A DNA stretch of 64,000 bases from Thioalkalivibrio paradoxus ARh 1 (GTDB taxonomy: Bacteria; Pseudomonadota; Gammaproteobacteria; Ectothiorhodospirales; Ectothiorhodospiraceae). Positions within the stretch are counted from its first letter, which is position 1. Each line of letters starts with the position of its first letter. A program made the position numbers and the translations under genes. Shown here one piece after another: positions 61,353 to 64,000 of this stretch. The stretch covers positions 1,958,501 to 2,022,500 of the forward strand of contig NZ_CP007029.1 in assembly GCF_000227685.2 (NCBI RefSeq), given 5' to 3'. The notes beneath the pieces were generated by a model. It ran no database searches. It saw nothing but the letters and a program-made list of their open reading frames with translations, and was not told the DNA's origin.

Positions 61353-61963
61353 GCAAGCTCGAGGTCGGCAATGGGCGGGAGACCGCTACGGCGTTCTCCG
61401 ATCGAAGTCCGGGGCTGGCTCCGGGCGATACGGTACCAGCGCGGCGCCATCAGCGGAACCTCGGATGCGATCGCGCCGACGATCGTCCCCAACGAAAACG
61501 ACACGATCTGCCCTTCACGCCATGAGGCCGTTTCGCGTCGGCCGAAACCATGTCCTGCGCATTTCAATCGGGCCTCGAGCCGGGTCCATTCCCGGGCGAA
61601 CGCTCGCGCGCGGCGTCCGGCTGGCAACGCGTGGATCCCCGCGGCCACGTCGGCTGCAAAATGCACGTGGGCGACGGCGCCGAGTTCCGGAAAGGCCTGC
61701 ACCGCTTCGATGTCGACCCCGATCGGCTCGCCACCCGAGATGGCCAGAACGGTCCATCCTCCGGAATGCGATGTATTGAACGCGAGCGGTGCGGGATCAC
61801 CCAGCATCGGTTTGCCGAAGCGGTTCCGGACGATCCGGATGTCTGCCGGCAGCACACCGAGGTAGCGCGCCAGGATCCCTGCACGCCATGGCGCCACCTC
61901 CTGTGCCTCGGCGTCGATCCACCACAGGTGCGGGATTCCGGGTGAAGGTAGACGCGGCATCAT
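61349..61963 (-). CDS. 4'-phosphopantetheinyl transferase (Sfp type)
   Basis: 204 aa. Key motifs are AFNTSHSGGWTVLAISGG, GVDIEAVQAF and EWTRLEARLKCAGHGF, which give the Mg2+ ligands (D, E) and the WxxxEA-like signature. It activates carrier proteins by adding phosphopantetheine, and the carrier domain encoded immediately upstream is the obvious substrate. The start ATG overlaps the stop of the A-PCP gene. Confidence 0.9.
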   Translation of the reverse strand: MMPRLPSPGIPHLWWIDAEAQEVAPWRAGILARYLGVLPADIRIVRNRFGKPMLGDPAPLAFNTSHSGGWTVLAISGGEPIGVDIEAVQAFPELGAVAHVHFAADVAAGIHALPAGRRARAFAREWTRLEARLKCAGHGFGRRETASWREGQIVSFSLGTIVGAIASEVPLMAPRWYRIARSQPRTSIGERRSGLPPIADLELA

Positions 61964-63846
61964 AGCCAGCCCAGATCGTGCAGCGCACGCTGGCGCACCT
62001 GATCGAGCGCTTCCGACGGCGACGGGTTCGTCGCTTCGCCGGATTCCAATACCGCTGCGAGCCCGGTGGCAGTCGGCGCGGCATAGAACGCCGACAGCGG
62101 CAGCCGGCGGTTGCACTCGGCCTCCACACGTGCAAGCACGCGTGCGGCCAGCAGCGAGTGCCCGCCCAGCGCGAAGAAGTCATCGTCGGGGCCGAAGTCG
62201 TCGCGCCCGAGCAGTTCGGCGAAGATACGGCCGATGCGGTCAGCAGTACTGCTCGGCGCCAGCAAACGGGCGGGTTGGCTGGTTTGCATGCAGGCCTCTG
62301 GACCCAGCGCGCCGCGGTCGACCTTCCCGTTGGCGGCCAGCGGCAGCGAGGAACGTGTCACGAAGGTCGATGGCACCATGTAGCCGGGGAGCTTCTTGCG
62401 AAGTTCGTGCCGGATGTCGGCCGCCGTCGCCCCGCGCACCGGCACCACGAAGGCGGTCAGGGATCGTTCGCCGGATGCGTCAGGATGAACCGCTACGGCG
62501 GCATCGTGCACTTGGCCGAGGGCGCGCAGTGCCGCCTCGATCGCCTGCACCTCGACCCGATAGCCGCGGATCTTGACGCGGTGATCCGCTCGGCCCACGA
62601 GTTGGAGCCGCCCGTCGCCAAGGAAACGTCCGATGTCGCCGCTGCGGTACAGGCGTCCTCCGGGGCGTTCCGGATCCGGCACCGTCGGCAGCGGCACGAG
62701 CCGGCCGTTGAGCCAGTATCCGGCGACGAGGCCATCGGCGCCGATGGCGACCTCGCCCGCTGCTCCACCCGGCACGGCGCGCCCGTCCGCGTCGAGCAGC
62801 CGCACAGTCTTGCCCGGCGCTACGACGCCGGCGGGCACGGCGTCGGCGTCGGCATCGATCGGCGTGTCGGAAAACAGGATGTTGCGCGCGACCATGCCGG
62901 CCTCGCTCATCGAATACCGATGAATGATGCGGCAGTCGTCGGGCAGGAGGCCCCGTGCGGTGCTCACATCCGAGGGGTTCAGCGCGTCTCCAGACAAACC
63001 AAGGGCACGCAGGCCGGCAAGCCGCGCGCCGGGTGCGAGCGAGCCCGCCAAGCTGCGAAACAGCGCAACTGGTGAGCGCAGGCAGCTGATCTGCTCATGT
63101 TGCAGCCACTCGGCAAGCCAGGTCGGGCCGCTGTGGCGCATGTCGTAGAGATGCAGCGAGGCACCGTTCAGCAACGCGTTGAACGTGTCCGAGATCGCTG
63201 CCGGAAAGCATAGTGACGTCAGCAGCGCGAGACGATCGCCACAGTCGATCGGGGTGTCGTCACGATCGGTCAGCGCACGGCGCAGGCTCAGCGACTGGCG
63301 CCAGAGCAAGCCCTTCGGCGCCCCGGTCGTGCCGGTCGTGTGAAACACGCCGAGCGGGCTGTCGGGCGAGGCGTCGAGGCCGGGTAACGACGTCTTCGGG
63401 AACTCCGGCAGCGTTTCGTCGATGATCACACGGCACGCCGGACCCGTGACCGCGGCGGCATCGGCGGCATGCGCACGATCGGCGATCAACAGATCACTGC
63501 CGAGGTTGTCCAGGATCTCGAAATTGCGCTCGGTCGGGAACCCCGGGTCCAGCACCGCGAAGCATCGGCCCGCGTACAAGGTGCCCAGGATCGCGCCGAT
63601 CAGCTGCACGTCCTGACCGAACATCAACGCAACCGGCTGCCGCGTTCCGACGGGCTGGCGCAGCAACGCACGGGCGATGCGCACCGACTCGGCCTGCAGA
63701 CGGGCGAAGGTCCACGCGGAGCCGGCGCTCGTCACGGCCAGCGCGTGTGGCATGTACGCCGCGATCTCGGCAATCCGTGCGGGAATCGAACGCTGAGGAT
63801 CCAGCGGCGGAAGCATGCGGCGGGCTGCGGTCATTGTGTCCGCCAT
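61960..63846 (-). CDS. Stand-alone adenylation plus carrier protein (NRPS-like A-PCP)
   Basis: 628 aa. The AMP-binding P-loop is FHTTGTTGAPKGLLW; the core includes GLSGDALNP, YSMSEAG, GRLYRSGDIGRFLGDGRL and the hinge region RADHRVKIRGYRVE; K of LAANGKVDRG is the catalytic lysine. The carrier domain has DDDFFALGGHSLLAARVL with Ser at about 564. The FDAS-type motif reads FPAAIS, so the Asp that binds an amino group is lost and a non-amino acid substrate is likely. M5 at 63834 is an alternative start. Confidence 0.88.
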   Translation of the reverse strand: MADTMTAARRMLPPLDPQRSIPARIAEIAAYMPHALAVTSAGSAWTFARLQAESVRIARALLRQPVGTRQPVALMFGQDVQLIGAILGTLYAGRCFAVLDPGFPTERNFEILDNLGSDLLIADRAHAADAAAVTGPACRVIIDETLPEFPKTSLPGLDASPDSPLGVFHTTGTTGAPKGLLWRQSLSLRRALTDRDDTPIDCGDRLALLTSLCFPAAISDTFNALLNGASLHLYDMRHSGPTWLAEWLQHEQISCLRSPVALFRSLAGSLAPGARLAGLRALGLSGDALNPSDVSTARGLLPDDCRIIHRYSMSEAGMVARNILFSDTPIDADADAVPAGVVAPGKTVRLLDADGRAVPGGAAGEVAIGADGLVAGYWLNGRLVPLPTVPDPERPGGRLYRSGDIGRFLGDGRLQLVGRADHRVKIRGYRVEVQAIEAALRALGQVHDAAVAVHPDASGERSLTAFVVPVRGATAADIRHELRKKLPGYMVPSTFVTRSSLPLAANGKVDRGALGPEACMQTSQPARLLAPSSTADRIGRIFAELLGRDDFGPDDDFFALGGHSLLAARVLARVEAECNRRLPLSAFYAAPTATGLAAVLESGEATNPSPSEALDQVRQRALHDLGWL

Positions 63847-63850
63847 ACGG

Positions 63851-64000
63851 TCAGGCCGGCTGTAGCTGGTCGCTGTCGATCGGCAACCGCTCGGCCGCCG
63901 GCGCCATGTATACCCCGCGTTCCACCGTGTCACCCAGCACCACCGCGCCGGCACCGACGACGCAGCGGGGTGCGACCTTCACGCGATTGCGCACCGTCGA
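63851..64000 (-). CDS. Hexapeptide-repeat acyltransferase, C-terminal fragment
   Basis: Partial: 49 residues are visible, running from the window edge to the TGA at 63851-63853. The reading (VRNRVKVAPRCVVGAGAVVL, then GDTVERGVYMAPAAE) is a left-handed beta-helix of the acyl/acetyltransferase class, with the usual hydrophobic residue every six positions. It ends four bases before the A-PCP start, so it is part of the same operon. Confidence 0.75.
   Translation of the reverse strand, partial: STVRNRVKVAPRCVVGAGAVVLGDTVERGVYMAPAAERLPIDSDQLQPA

Overview
The window is GC-rich chromosomal DNA from a gammaproteobacterium. The housekeeping order mutS / pncC / recA / recX / alaS / lysC / csrA / tRNA-Ser, together with sdhCDAB-sdhE, pgm, fdxA, lysS and prfB, suggests Chromatiales, most likely Ectothiorhodospiraceae (Thioalkalivibrio-like). 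That placement is inferred from gene content and order, not from a search.

Positions 1-29932 hold a very large type III CRISPR-Cas locus, with the cas genes and arrays all on the minus strand. From right to left it contains: a complete type III-A operon (csm1-csm2-csm3-csm4-csm5, 29932-23364); a leader and a long array (23151-19188) split by an IS3-family insertion (20617-22292) sitting inside one repeat; an acidic unknown protein; an adaptation module (cas2, degenerate cas1-like, cas2); an NE0113-family CARF protein; a complete type III-B operon (cmr1-cmr6); a Can2/Card1-type CARF nuclease; a 61-codon ORF; a CARF-HEPN-Csx16 fusion; cas6; a second adaptation module (cas2, canonical cas1, degenerate cas1-like, cas2); and a second leader and array (1120-103). 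One 37-bp repeat serves both arrays, and the single Cas6 presumably feeds both effector complexes. Both Cas10 proteins keep GGDD, so both can be expected to make cyclic oligoadenylate for the three CARF proteins. Only Csm1 has an HD nuclease domain.

The strongest candidate for something undescribed is the adaptation machinery. Each module pairs two distinct Cas2 lineages with a Cas1-like protein that has lost the catalytic His, and only one module carries a catalytically complete Cas1. Csm5 and Cmr6 also carry similar-looking charged C-terminal extensions, and a Csx16 domain is fused to the C-terminus of a CARF-HEPN ribonuclease.

Positions 30165-58021 are ordinary housekeeping DNA: two csrA genes around a tRNA-Ser, lysC, alaS, recX-recA, pncC, mutS, fdxA, pgm, a YgfX-NifU fusion with sdhE, the sdh operon, ygfZ, an EF-G paralogue, a GGDEF-EAL protein with a HAD hydrolase, lysS, and prfB with its programmed frameshift.

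Positions 58188-64000 hold the 3' part of a tightly coupled minus-strand operon of biosynthetic type: a hexapeptide acyltransferase (cut by the window edge), an adenylation-carrier protein, a phosphopantetheinyl transferase, an isopropylmalate-dehydrogenase-like enzyme, and a cysteine hydrolase fused to an aldehyde dehydrogenase. The product is not recognisable.
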